The position numbers were made by a program, and so were the translations under genes. Positions 31,455-38,901 of a stretch of 56,114 bases of DNA are shown piece by piece (position 1 is the stretch's first letter; each line of letters begins with the position of its first letter). This DNA is from Sphingobium sp. TCM1 (GTDB lineage Bacteria; Pseudomonadota; Alphaproteobacteria; Sphingomonadales; Sphingomonadaceae). Location: contig NZ_LXVX01000040.1 in assembly GCF_001650725.1 (NCBI RefSeq), forward strand, positions 1 to 56,114, read 5' to 3'. The notes below the pieces were generated by a model, which saw only the letters and a program-made list of their open reading frames with translations, did no database searches and was not told the origin of the DNA.

Positions 31455-32681
31455 CTAACTTAGAGCGAATGCGCCGATGGTCGCCCCGATCGCCAGCACG
31501 ACGGGTGTCGCGAGCTTGTTCTTCCAACGATACATGATCGCCAGCGCGACCGCGAACACGAGCGCGCTGGCGATCATGTTCGGCGTGCGCGCGGCCGTGG
31601 TCTGGGCGAGGTCCACGACGGTCACCACGATCAGGCCGACCACGCCAGCGGCAACGCCCGCCAAAAAGAGCTGGAGCCGCTTGTGCTCGGCCACCGCTTC
31701 CAGCCGCTCGTAGAGCAGGAGCGAGAAGGCGAAGGCGGGCAGGAACATCCCGGCCGTTATCGCGAGCGCGCCGGCCAAGCCGCCGCTCACGAAGCCCACG
31801 AAGGTGGCGAAGATGACGAGCGGGGCCGGCAGGATGCCGGACAGACCCAGCCCGTCGAGGAACTGCGCGTCGGTCATCCAGCCCCGGCCCACCGTGTCGT
31901 TCCGGATGAACGGAATGGCGGTGTAGGCTCCACCGAAGGTCAGCAGGCCGCCCTTCAGCCCGGCCCAGAACAGCGCTGCGGCCGTTGGCGTCGTTTCCCC
32001 AAGCCCTACCGCCTCCTCAGCGGCCCCAGAGCCGCCCGTCCAGGTTAAAGCCGCAATGCCGGCCGCAACTGCGATCACGGTCGCGGCGAATACGTAACGG
32101 CGGGTCGAGCCCAGCGCGTAGGCCGCGCCAGCCGCCGGGAGCACAATCCAGAAGCTAACGCCGACGAGCGAGGCGACCGCCGCCGCAATCGCCGCGGCCC
32201 AGAGCCACGGGTCGAGCAGGATATGCTCGCCGATCCGGTGCACCGCTCGCACGATCACTGCGATCACGGCCGCCTGGACGCCCAGGAACGCCGCTCCGAG
32301 GAGCGTCCCCTGGATTGGCAGCCGCGTATAGGCCCAGGCGAGCGCGAGCATAAGGACGAGGCCCGGCAGCATGAAACCGAGCCCAGCGAGCAGCCCACCC
32401 AGCCGCCCTTTGGCGCGAATGCCGAGATGGACGCAGAGTTCATGCGCTTCCGGCCCCGGAAGCACCTGCATGACCGCCAGCAGCTTGTTGAAGCTATCGC
32501 TCGGGATCCACCGCTCTTCGTCGACCAGTTCGCGCCGGATCATCGCGATCTGCGCCACCGGCCCGCCAAAGGCCATCGCGCCAAATTTCAGGAAGCGTAT
32601 GAACAGCGCGATGTAAGTCTGCTCGGGCGGCCAAGCGTCATCGACGGCGTTTGCGGGGGCGGGATGTTCGATGCTCGCCAT
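31455..32681 (-). CDS. chrA: Chromate efflux transporter ChrA
   Basis: A 408-residue two-domain CHR-superfamily transporter with about ten to twelve membrane helices. The first CHR half has FLKFGAMAFGGPVAQIAMIRRELV and the VLPGPEAHELCVHLGI signature; the second half repeats it in WAGLKGGLLTFGGAYTAIPFI and GLGLSGILPAPLVIFATF. It exports chromate from the cytoplasm. It lies downstream of chrB on the same strand with an 11-base gap. It forms the chromate part of the metal-resistance cargo. Confidence 0.95.
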   Translation of the reverse strand: MASIEHPAPANAVDDAWPPEQTYIALFIRFLKFGAMAFGGPVAQIAMIRRELVDEERWIPSDSFNKLLAVMQVLPGPEAHELCVHLGIRAKGRLGGLLAGLGFMLPGLVLMLALAWAYTRLPIQGTLLGAAFLGVQAAVIAVIVRAVHRIGEHILLDPWLWAAAIAAAVASLVGVSFWIVLPAAGAAYALGSTRRYVFAATVIAVAAGIAALTWTGGSGAAEEAVGLGETTPTAAALFWAGLKGGLLTFGGAYTAIPFIRNDTVGRGWMTDAQFLDGLGLSGILPAPLVIFATFVGFVSGGLAGALAITAGMFLPAFAFSLLLYERLEAVAEHKRLQLFLAGVAAGVVGLIVVTVVDLAQTTAARTPNMIASALVFAVALAIMYRWKNKLATPVVLAIGATIGAFALS

Positions 32682-32692
32682 GACCTGCTCCC

Positions 32693-33652
32693 TTATGCGC
32701 CACGTTGCTTAGCGAAATGCGCGTGAAAGCCGTCCAGCGCGCCTGACCCGCGCGCGATCCGCTCCACGTCATCGTCCGTGCCCGCGCAGATGCCGTTGAT
32801 CAGCGCGGCGATGCCCGCCGCCTCGGGCCGGCCGAACTTGCCGTCCGCGATGTCGAGATCGTGGATGATCTCGGCGAGCGCGCGCAGCGCCTGGTCGCCG
32901 TCGAGCCCTGTCCGGAGCACCAGCGTCTCGAAGGTGCAGCGGTCGCCCTCGTGGGTAAACTCCGCGTCCGCCATGTCGAAGCGCAGCTCGCCGGGCTCGG
33001 GCGCATAGCCCTTGCCGTCCACAAACTTGAAGCTGGCATCCGAGTCGATGAACCGGCGAATCAGCCAGGCGGATGCGATGCGGTCGACATGAACATGCCG
33101 CCGCGTGACCCAAGTGCGGCCCTTCAGCTCCGCAGGTGTCAATTCCGGCGCGCCCGGCCCGCTCACGTCCGGGTGCTCGTGGGCGCGCCGTTCCGCGTCG
33201 GCGATGGTCGCCAGTGCGGCTTGCCGTCCGTGCGCGCCGAAGAAGTCGATGGCGGCGATCTCGTCCAAGCGCTTCCGGAGCCGCCGGGCGTCCGCCACGG
33301 CGACTTCCCCGCCAGTGAGCAAGTCGCGGGCCTCGCGCGTCAGCTCGTCATAGTCGGCATCGCGGGCCGCATCGAACACGGCGCAAAGTTCGGCGTCCGT
33401 CATCCCGTTAGCAAGCCGTGCCTCCAAGATAAGCGCCTCACCGCCGCCGGCGGTGATCTCTGCCCGTAGTTCCTCGAACAGCGCGCGCGTGTCGTCGCGC
33501 TTAGGAAGGGCGTGGACTGCGTTCTTGAGCGGGGCCGCACCGATCGCCTGCAAGCGCCTCCATACCCGCACGCGTAGATAGGCAGGCTTGGCCGGGAGTT
33601 GGGGGATTAGAAGCAACCAGCCACAGGCGCTTGGGGTAAAATCGTCAGCCAT
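32693..33652 (-). CDS. chrB: ChrB chromate-resistance regulator/accessory protein
   Basis: A 319-residue ChrB protein, with an N-terminal ChrB domain (about 1-140; LRVRVWRRLQAIGAAPLKNAVHALP) and the longer C-terminal ChrB domain (about 170-310; RTWVTRRHVHVDRIASAWLIRRFIDSDA and HDLDIADGKFGRPEAAGI). Full-length ChrB is a chromate-sensing regulator of chrBA in Ochrobactrum and Cupriavidus. It is upstream of chrA and divergent from the gene at 33738, with a perfect 7-bp inverted repeat in the promoter gap that could be its operator. Confidence 0.93.
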   Translation of the reverse strand: MADDFTPSACGWLLLIPQLPAKPAYLRVRVWRRLQAIGAAPLKNAVHALPKRDDTRALFEELRAEITAGGGEALILEARLANGMTDAELCAVFDAARDADYDELTREARDLLTGGEVAVADARRLRKRLDEIAAIDFFGAHGRQAALATIADAERRAHEHPDVSGPGAPELTPAELKGRTWVTRRHVHVDRIASAWLIRRFIDSDASFKFVDGKGYAPEPGELRFDMADAEFTHEGDRCTFETLVLRTGLDGDQALRALAEIIHDLDIADGKFGRPEAAGIAALINGICAGTDDDVERIARGSGALDGFHAHFAKQRGA

Positions 33653-33675
33653 GCAGCACCTGTATCATAACAAGG

Positions 33676-33701
33676 AAACGATTCGTATACTTGTATCGTT
33701 T
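33676..33701. promoter_or_regulatory. Putative chr operator
   Basis: Inverted repeat AAACGAT (33676-33682) and ATCGTTT (33695-33701), centred on the AT-rich gap between divergent chrB and the gene at 33738. ChrB binding is inferred from position only. Confidence 0.6.
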
Positions 33702-33737
33702 GGAGCCGTGAACTAAACCACGGGCGAGGAGACCGCG

Positions 33738-34109
33738 ATGCACATCGTTCGACCAGGCACGTTCACCATGCCGGCATGTCTGGCGTTAGCGATCGCCACC
33801 GCCTCGCCCGCTGCGGCCCAGCCCCGCTATGAGACGGTGGCGCAATTCTATCGGATGTGCGTCGACGAGGCGGCGAAAAAGGTGAACGGTCGATGCGAAG
33901 CCTATCTCGCTGGCGCCGCCGAGACGCTTTCCGCCTTCGGCAACGGCGGAAACGCTTCCGGCATTTGCGGCCGGGGTGTCCAGTCGGGTGAGCTGAGCCG
34001 CATCTTCTTAACGTGGGCGCCCAACAACCGGCACGCGGCTAACCTTCCCCGGCTCGCTGGCGCGACGATGGCGTTGCGCCAACGCTTCCCATGCCGGCCT
34101 GCCACTTGA
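33738..34109 (+). CDS. Exported Rap1a/Tai-like domain protein
   Basis: A 123-residue protein with a signal peptide (to about residue 27, ending PAAAQ). The mature part fits the Rap1a/Tai immunity-protein fold: FYRMCVDEAAKKVNGRCEAYLAGAAET, then GICGRG, SGELSRIFLTWAPNNR and a final Cys near PC, giving two likely disulfides. Originally described for T6SS immunity, the family is much wider. Here it is divergent from chrBA and just upstream of a DUF1259 gene, so a role in the metal-stress cargo is more likely than T6SS immunity; no T6SS gene is in the window. Confidence 0.8.
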   Translation: MHIVRPGTFTMPACLALAIATASPAAAQPRYETVAQFYRMCVDEAAKKVNGRCEAYLAGAAETLSAFGNGGNASGICGRGVQSGELSRIFLTWAPNNRHAANLPRLAGATMALRQRFPCRPAT

Positions 34110-34126
34110 GATTGAGGAGAGAAGCA

Positions 34127-35044
34127 TTGCGTCAACTGTTATTCCCGCTGGCGGTAGCACTCGCCGTGCCTGCCGCGGCCCAGACCAACCCGCCGACGAC
34201 CCCGATTCAAGCGAATGCCGACAGGTGGGCGCTGGTGGACGAGGGGCTTGGCCGGGGTGGCACAACGCAGCCCGACGGCGTGCGTCGCTACTCGTTTCCG
34301 CGCTCCGATTTGAATGTTCAGCTCGACGGCGTGACGATCAAGCCCGCGCTGGCGCTAGGCTCCTGGCTCGCCTTCATGCCGATGGGCGACCAGGCGATGG
34401 TCATGGGCGACCTCGTACTGACGCACGAGGAGGTGAACCCGGTCATGAGCAAGCTGCTCGCGTCCGGTTTCACGGTAACGGCGCTCCACAACCACCTGCT
34501 TCGCTCGTCGCCTGCAACCATGTACATGCACGTCAGCGGACACGGCGATCCTTGGAACCTGGCGACAAGCCTGCGGTCGGCGCTATCCGAGAGCCGCACG
34601 CCGATGACCTTGCCCGCCAAGGCCGCAGACGCCAGTGTCGATCTCGACACGGCCGCGCTCGACAACATCATGGGCGGCAAGGGCAAGTCCAACGGAGGTG
34701 TATATCAGTTCGGGTTCCCCCGAGCCGAGAAGCTGAGCGACGGCACTATGCCAGCCCCCGCGACTATGGGGACGGCGACCGCAATCAACTTTCAGCCGAC
34801 CGGCTCCGGCCGGGCGGCGATCACGGGCGACTTCGTGCTGACCGCTGCCGAGGTCGATCCAGTGCTTCGCGCTCTGCGCACCAACGGCATCGAGGTGACT
34901 GCGCTCCATAATCACATGCTGGGTGACGAGCCGCGGTTATTCTTCATGCACTTCTGGGCGAATGACGAGGCGACCAAGCTCGCGCGCGGACTCCGGGCGG
35001 CGCTGGACAAGACCAACGTCGCCCGATCTCGTTCGTCATCATAG
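34127..35044 (+). CDS. Exported DUF1259 (LppY/LpqO-like) tandem-domain protein
   Basis: A 305-residue periplasmic protein with two homologous DUF1259 domains, each ending in a similar motif: FTVTALHNHLL in the first and IEVTALHNHML in the second, with SFPRSDL and FGFPRAEKL marking the repeats. The paired HNH histidines suggest metal binding. TTG at 34127 is preferred over upstream ATG because GAGGAG lies seven bases before it and the signal peptide (LRQLLFPLAVALAVPAAAQ) starts there. DUF1259 genes recur beside chrBA loci, so a role in chromate tolerance is plausible but unproven. A hairpin follows. Confidence 0.8.
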   Translation: MRQLLFPLAVALAVPAAAQTNPPTTPIQANADRWALVDEGLGRGGTTQPDGVRRYSFPRSDLNVQLDGVTIKPALALGSWLAFMPMGDQAMVMGDLVLTHEEVNPVMSKLLASGFTVTALHNHLLRSSPATMYMHVSGHGDPWNLATSLRSALSESRTPMTLPAKAADASVDLDTAALDNIMGGKGKSNGGVYQFGFPRAEKLSDGTMPAPATMGTATAINFQPTGSGRAAITGDFVLTAAEVDPVLRALRTNGIEVTALHNHMLGDEPRLFFMHFWANDEATKLARGLRAALDKTNVARSRSSS

Positions 35045-35389
35045 CGTCGATCAGACAGAATCGCGGGAAGACTGTCTGACGGCTTCCGCGTCGGTGGCGT
35101 GGGAGCGTTCCGCCTTGAGCTGACCTTGCTCACCTGCCATCGCTTCCTTTCCTGCCCAGCGGCGCGAGCCGAATGAATCCTTTCTGCGCCGCGCGCGGCG
35201 CGGTGCTTGGGGCTCTGCCCCCAGCGCCCTTCGGAGCGGCTTCCGCCCAGCTTCCCTCGCTTCGCTCAGTGCAGCCGGTTCCCCGCGAAGCCGCCCACTC
35301 CGGTTGCACCCCCGGTCTCGCCGACGGGCAGGGTTTCAGCGCGGCGCTTCCCGCTGCGCGGAAACCCAAGCCCAAGGAAGGAACCGATC
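35045..35389. other. Terminator and long GC-rich leader before the DUF932 gene
   Basis: About 345 bases. The first 35 contain the 8-bp terminator stem TCAGACAG/CTGTCTGA (35051-35058, 35072-35079) for the DUF1259 gene. The rest is a hairpin-rich leader with no supported gene, closed by AAGGAAGGA before the DUF932 ATG. No promoter could be picked with confidence. Confidence 0.5.
35051..35079 (+). terminator. Hairpin after the DUF1259 gene
   Basis: Perfect 8-bp stem TCAGACAG (35051-35058) and CTGTCTGA (35072-35079), starting six bases after the stop codon; no T-run. Confidence 0.6.
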
Positions 35390-36232
35390 ATGTATCACCA
35401 ACTCGCCACCCGGTTCGGCCGCAATGCCCACCAGATCAGCGGGCGCGAGGCGCTCGACAACGAGGCGCTCTATCGCCACGTCCCATCCATCTTCGCCCGC
35501 GAGGCGCACGACAGCCGTTCGGAGCGGTATGTCTATGTGCCGACCATCGACATCGTGGAGGGGCTGCGCCGGGAAGGATGGCTCCCGTTCTTTGCCGTCC
35601 AGTCGGTCCCGCGCGACGGCAGCCGCCACGGCCACGCCAAGCACATGCTTCGCCTCCGCCGGGATGACGGGATCGGAAAGCCCGAGGCCGCCGAGGTCAT
35701 CATCGTCAACAGCCACGACGGCACGAGCGCGTATCAGATGTTCGCCGGGATGCTGCGCTTCGTTTGCACCAACAGTATGATCGCAGGTGAGCGGTTCGAG
35801 GAGGTCCGCGTTCCGCACAAGGGCAACATCCAGCACGAGATCATCGAGGGCGTTTACACCGTCGCCGAGGACTTTCCGCGCCTGATCGACGCCAGCGAGG
35901 CGATGAAGGAGGTGCGGCTGTCCGACGAGGAGCGGCGGTTGCTGGGCGAGGTCAGCTTGGTTGCGCGTTATGGCGAGGACGAAAGCCCGCTCCGTCCCGA
36001 ACAGATCATCGAGCCGCGCCGCCGCGAAGACGTTGGCGACAACCTGTGGACGACGTTCAACGTCATTCAGGAGAATGTGGTTCGTGGCGGATTACAGGGC
36101 CGCAAGCGCAACGCCGAAGGCCGCATCCGCCGCAGCCAGACCCGCGCGATCAACGGCATCGACCAGAATGTGACGCTCAACCGCGCGCTGTGGACGCTTG
36201 CCGAGGGAATGCAACGCTTGAAAGCGGCATGA
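35390..36232 (+). CDS. DUF932 domain protein of the ICE backbone
   Basis: A 280-residue DUF932 protein, a phage/plasmid-like family (related to YfjQ/LGT-type plasmid proteins) of unknown biochemical function that recurs beside ParB and DUF736 in alphaproteobacterial ICEs. Conserved parts include SERYVYVPTIDIVEGLRREGW, HMLRLRR, EVIIVNSHDGTSAYQMFAGMLRFVCTNSMI and, near the end, NLWTTFNVIQENVVRGG and VTLNRALWTLAEGM. AAGGAAGGA precedes the ATG by about eight bases. It is followed by a hairpin and by the second copy of the 29-nt repeat. Confidence 0.9.
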   Translation: MYHQLATRFGRNAHQISGREALDNEALYRHVPSIFAREAHDSRSERYVYVPTIDIVEGLRREGWLPFFAVQSVPRDGSRHGHAKHMLRLRRDDGIGKPEAAEVIIVNSHDGTSAYQMFAGMLRFVCTNSMIAGERFEEVRVPHKGNIQHEIIEGVYTVAEDFPRLIDASEAMKEVRLSDEERRLLGEVSLVARYGEDESPLRPEQIIEPRRREDVGDNLWTTFNVIQENVVRGGLQGRKRNAEGRIRRSQTRAINGIDQNVTLNRALWTLAEGMQRLKAA

Positions 36233-36239
36233 GCAGCCG

Positions 36240-36267
36240 CCGCAGGGTCGGGCGTCCGGCCCTGCGG
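36240..36267 (+). terminator. Hairpin after the DUF932 gene
   Basis: CCGCAGGG (36240-36247) and CCCTGCGG (36260-36267) form a perfect 8-bp stem eight bases after the stop, followed by TTCTGT. Confidence 0.75.
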
Positions 36268-36331
36268 TTCTGTCAATCCGACCACGAAGCTCGGCCGCGC
36301 GTCCCGAGGTCCGCGCGGCCGCAGCAAGACT

Positions 36332-36360
36332 GCGCTCGCCGGGCTGGCGCCCGGCTCGCG
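36332..36360. repeat. Repeated 29-nt stem-loop element, copy 2
   Basis: Shares GCGCTCGCCGGGC and GCCCGGCTCGCG with copy 1 at 27469-27497; only the loop differs (TGG here, CAC there, flanked by compensating bases). It lies between the DUF932 gene and qseC. Confidence 0.75.
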
Positions 36361-36377
36361 ATCAGGAACGATAAGGG

Positions 36378-36605
36378 TTAGTCGGGCTCGGCTTCGTCGG
36401 CGTCGGCGACAAGATCAACCGGCGTGACCCCGAGTGCCGAGGCCAGATGGAACAGAGTGACGACGGTCGGATTGCGGCGGCCTCTCTCCAGGTCACTGAC
36501 ATATTGCTGTGTGAAGCCAGAAGTCTCGGCGAAACGCTCTTGGGTAAAGCCCTTCTCCTTTCTCAGTCTAGCGAAGTTCATCCCCACAAGGCGGCGCATA
36601 TCCAT
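36378..36605 (-). CDS. Small XRE-family regulator, QseC-like
   Basis: A 75-residue protein that is almost entirely a Cro/CI helix-turn-helix (FARLRKEKGFTQERFAETSG, then QYVSDLERGRRNPTVVTLFHLASALGV) with a short acidic tail (DADEAEPD). In the Mesorhizobium symbiosis ICE a protein of this size and type, QseC, is divergent from qseM and sets a bistable on/off switch by binding operators in the shared promoter. The gene order here (XRE, then a divergent small DUF2285 gene, then a split activator) matches. The assignment is by architecture, not by alignment. Confidence 0.8.
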   Translation of the reverse strand: MDMRRLVGMNFARLRKEKGFTQERFAETSGFTQQYVSDLERGRRNPTVVTLFHLASALGVTPVDLVADADEAEPD

Positions 36606-36620
36606 GCACGCAAGGCTGGA

Positions 36621-36660
36621 CGATACACCGGATGCGGTTTATCCCATATAAGGTGTATCG
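36621..36660. promoter_or_regulatory. Putative qseC/qseM operator
   Basis: Perfect 9-bp inverted repeat CGATACACC (36621-36629) and GGTGTATCG (36652-36660) flanking an AT-rich core (TTTATCCCATATAA). It is in the gap between the divergent regulator genes. A smaller palindrome, GACCG-TGGG-CGGTC, follows at 36660-36673. Either arm may be a separate operator for the XRE protein. Confidence 0.65.
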
Positions 36661-36774
36661 ACCGTGGGCGGTCATCCGTCGCTGCCAAAGGTGCATAGAA
36701 CCATGCAGGTCTTGCGCATGTTTGGCCCGGTGATTTGAGCTAGTGTGGTTAACGGCGAACAGGACTCGCACGCT

Positions 36775-37047
36775 ATGAGCACCAGCCTTTTTGAGGACCG
36801 CGCGCCGAAAGTTTCGCAGCTCACGGCCTATGATGAAAGCCATCTCGCCGATTATTTGCGCCTGCTCGACGCGGACGACGAGGGCGCTGACTGGCGCGAG
36901 GTCGCTCGCTTGATCCTCGGCGTGGACGCCGCCGCCGAGCCGTATAGGGCCAGGGCGATGTATGCCAGTCATCTCGCCCGCGCTCGCTGGATGACGGAGG
37001 TCGGCTACGCCCATCTTCTCGGATGCAACGCGCCGCTAAATCGTTAA
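36775..37047 (+). CDS. Small DUF2285 protein, QseM-like antiactivator
   Basis: A 90-residue single-domain DUF2285 protein. The fold signature runs from AYDESHLADYLRLLDADDEG through DWREVARLILG to SHLARARWMTEVGYAHLLG. DUF2285 is a helix-turn-helix variant used in ICEs both as activator DNA-binding domain and, in QseM, as a stand-alone antiactivator that binds and blocks the activators FseA and TraR. This gene is divergent from the XRE gene and upstream of the split fseA-like gene, as qseM would be. The ATG at 36775 is preferred; the frame opens 10 codons earlier at a GTG. Confidence 0.8.
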   Translation: MSTSLFEDRAPKVSQLTAYDESHLADYLRLLDADDEGADWREVARLILGVDAAAEPYRARAMYASHLARARWMTEVGYAHLLGCNAPLNR

Positions 37048-37193
37048 TTTCCAGTCCGTTCTGGAGCAATCGAGCCATCAACGCCGCCACGTTGTCGGCA
37101 TGGTTGTGCGCAACCTTCGCGCTATCGCGCAAGCGTGGCTGTTACATTGTCGCATCCTCTCTAACTTGCGCAAAGCGCGGCCTGGAGGATGCA

Positions 37194-37977
37194 ATGTCAA
37201 CGCCGCATAGCCGGAGCCAACGACGCGGGGGCAGTCGGCCCGATGCGATCGGGCGCGCCGACATCGCCGCCGAGTTCCTTCGGCGCAACCCCACATACCG
37301 AACCGAACACGCGCAGATGCTCCGCCGGATCGAAGCCGGATCGGTGACAGAAGATGCTGCAAAAGCCGCGTTCGCGCGGCGCTGGGGGTTGTCCTTTCGC
37401 CTACCCACCGGATGACCTCTCGCCGCCGGTCGCCTGGCGTCCCGAGCTGACGGCCGTCACCGTGATTCTCGATCCAGCACCGGCGGGGTTCGACAGCGCT
37501 ATGCCGGTCGATCCGCACGCGCTAGGCGCGCTGCTTGCCGACCAGGCCGGGCTCGACGGTCGCCACGTCATTGTCGCCGACGCGGACGGCGAGCACCGAC
37601 TCTGGCTGCGCGATCCCGAAGCCGGACGCCCGCTCGCCGCGGTCGTCCCGCTCGACAAGGATTTCGTTACGCGCATGGCGAGCCTGCTGCGCTTCCATCG
37701 CGCGCTGTTCGGCAAGCCGCCGGGTCCGCCGCCGCGCGGCTGGCCGCTCACCGATTACCGGCTCGCGCGGCTGCGAGCGATGCTGCGCGCGCTCGGCCTG
37801 CGCCAGTCGGGCGCGACCTACCGACAGATTGCCGCCGCGCTCGGTCGTAGCGAGGCGGCGAGCCTCTCCGCGACCGAGTGGAAGATCTCCGCTGCGCGCT
37901 CCTTCGTCGTTCGGCTCGTCCGTGACGGCACCGCGATGATGAACGGCGACTACCGCAAGATATTGCGAATTCGCTGA
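37194..37977 (+). CDS. FseA-like excision activator requiring +1 ribosomal frameshift
   Basis: Two overlapping frames together encode one protein. Frame one (37194-37415, 73 codons; GGAGGA four bases before the ATG) carries the DUF6499-type domain ending FARRWGLSF. Frame two, +1 to it (open across 37354-37977), supplies the remainder beginning AYPPDDLSPPVAWRPEL and ending with a DUF2285 domain (TYRQIAAALGRS, TEWKISAARSFVVRLVRDGT, GDYRKIL). A +1 slip on TTT-C at 37395-37398 joins WGLSF directly to AYPP, giving about 260 residues. This matches FseA of the Mesorhizobium ICE, made by programmed frameshifting from two genes, which activates the excisionase gene rdfS. Confidence 0.82.
37392..37400 (+). 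promoter_or_regulatory. Predicted +1 programmed frameshift site
   Basis: TCC TTT CGC in the zero frame. Slipping the Phe tRNA from TTT to TTC sets the next codon to GCC, entering the frame of the DUF2285 domain. The zero-frame stop (TGA, 37413-37415) lies five codons downstream. The position rests on protein family continuity. Confidence 0.7.
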
Positions 37978-37979
37978 CG

Positions 37980-38426
37980 CTAACTCCGCTGATCGGCAGC
38001 TTGAATGGCTGCCCCGAACTCTTCAGGGGTGGGCGATTGCTCGAACGCTGGGACATATTGCGGAATCGAAATCCAAGGCTGCTTACGCTTGGTCCAGATA
38101 TGCGCCATCGGCTTTAAGATTTGACTTGAAGCCAGCGTGCCCGGACGAATGAAGACCAAGTCCGGCATCATGCTATTGCGGTTGAATAGCCGGGTATAGC
38201 AGTCGCGGCAAAACACCTCCTCGAACACTATGCCGTCTGCGGTGCGCTGGTATTCTACGGTTTCACCCTCGCAGGTGAATGCCGCGATTGGAACCATCGC
38301 GTGTTCTGCGAAAGCACTGCCGCTACGGGTCTGACAGTTTAGACAGTGACAGGCGTAAACGTGTAGTGTGTCGATGCCGATCGCGTAAGTCGTTGATCCG
38401 CACTCACAGGCACCTGAAATCGGCAT
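37980..38426 (-). CDS. GFA/CENP-V-family zinc protein (glutathione-dependent formaldehyde-activating type)
   Basis: A 148-residue protein with the GFA zinc site: CECGSTTY near the N-terminus, CHCLNCQTRSGSAF (about 25-38) and CRDCYTR (about 72-78). Named for a formaldehyde-glutathione adduct enzyme, most family members have unknown substrates. The start at 38426 follows AGAGAG and gives the family N-terminus MPISGACECG. It is inserted on the opposite strand between the fseA-like gene and its presumed target rdfS, three bases from the fseA stop, so it looks like cargo within the regulatory region. Confidence 0.88.
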   Translation of the reverse strand: MPISGACECGSTTYAIGIDTLHVYACHCLNCQTRSGSAFAEHAMVPIAAFTCEGETVEYQRTADGIVFEEVFCRDCYTRLFNRNSMMPDLVFIRPGTLASSQILKPMAHIWTKRKQPWISIPQYVPAFEQSPTPEEFGAAIQAADQRS

Positions 38427-38634
38427 CAAGTCTCTCTTCTTTGCGCTCACCGGATTGCCCCTTCTAGCGGCTGTCCCGGGCAGCAGAAAGAGTAGCGTGT
38501 GCCGAGGACTGCGACTCCGTCCCCCAGAGGGCGGGGTGGTCGCATCCGTGCAGCCGCACATCTTCATACTCCACCCGGACGCGCCTGCTTCGTCACTTTC
38601 GTCTCCTGCCGCCGATGCCCGCAGGAGCCGTCAT

Positions 38635-38901
38635 TTGTCCGATACGCCCACCAACTTGCCGCCTCGCTTCCTGCGCACGCCGGAAGCTGCCCGCTTCCTC
38701 GGCCTCTCCGGGCGCACCCTAGAGAAGCACCGCTATTTCGGGACCGGCCCGGCCTACCGCCGAATCGGGGGCCGCGTCGTCTACTCGGTCGATGACCTGC
38801 GCGCCTGGGCCGACATAGGCATCAAGCACTCCACCTCCGATCCGGGGCAGGACGACCTCATGCCCCGCGCGGATTCGGCGATCGCCCGGAGCCGACGATG
38901 A
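38635..38901 (+). CDS. RdfS-like excisionase / helix-turn-helix DNA-binding protein
   Basis: An 88-residue winged-helix protein of the AlpA/MerR-like excisionase type: RFLRTPEAARFLGLSGRTLEKHRYFGTGPAYRRIGGRVVYSVDDLRAW is the characteristic recognition helix and wing. TTG at 38635 is the likely start (GGAG seven bases upstream). Its position directly upstream of DUF2840, traF and the conjugation genes matches rdfS of the Mesorhizobium ICE, whose recombination directionality factor drives excision. There RdfS works with a tyrosine integrase; here the integrase in view is a large serine recombinase. It overlaps the next gene by four bases. Confidence 0.82.
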   Translation: MSDTPTNLPPRFLRTPEAARFLGLSGRTLEKHRYFGTGPAYRRIGGRVVYSVDDLRAWADIGIKHSTSDPGQDDLMPRADSAIARSRR

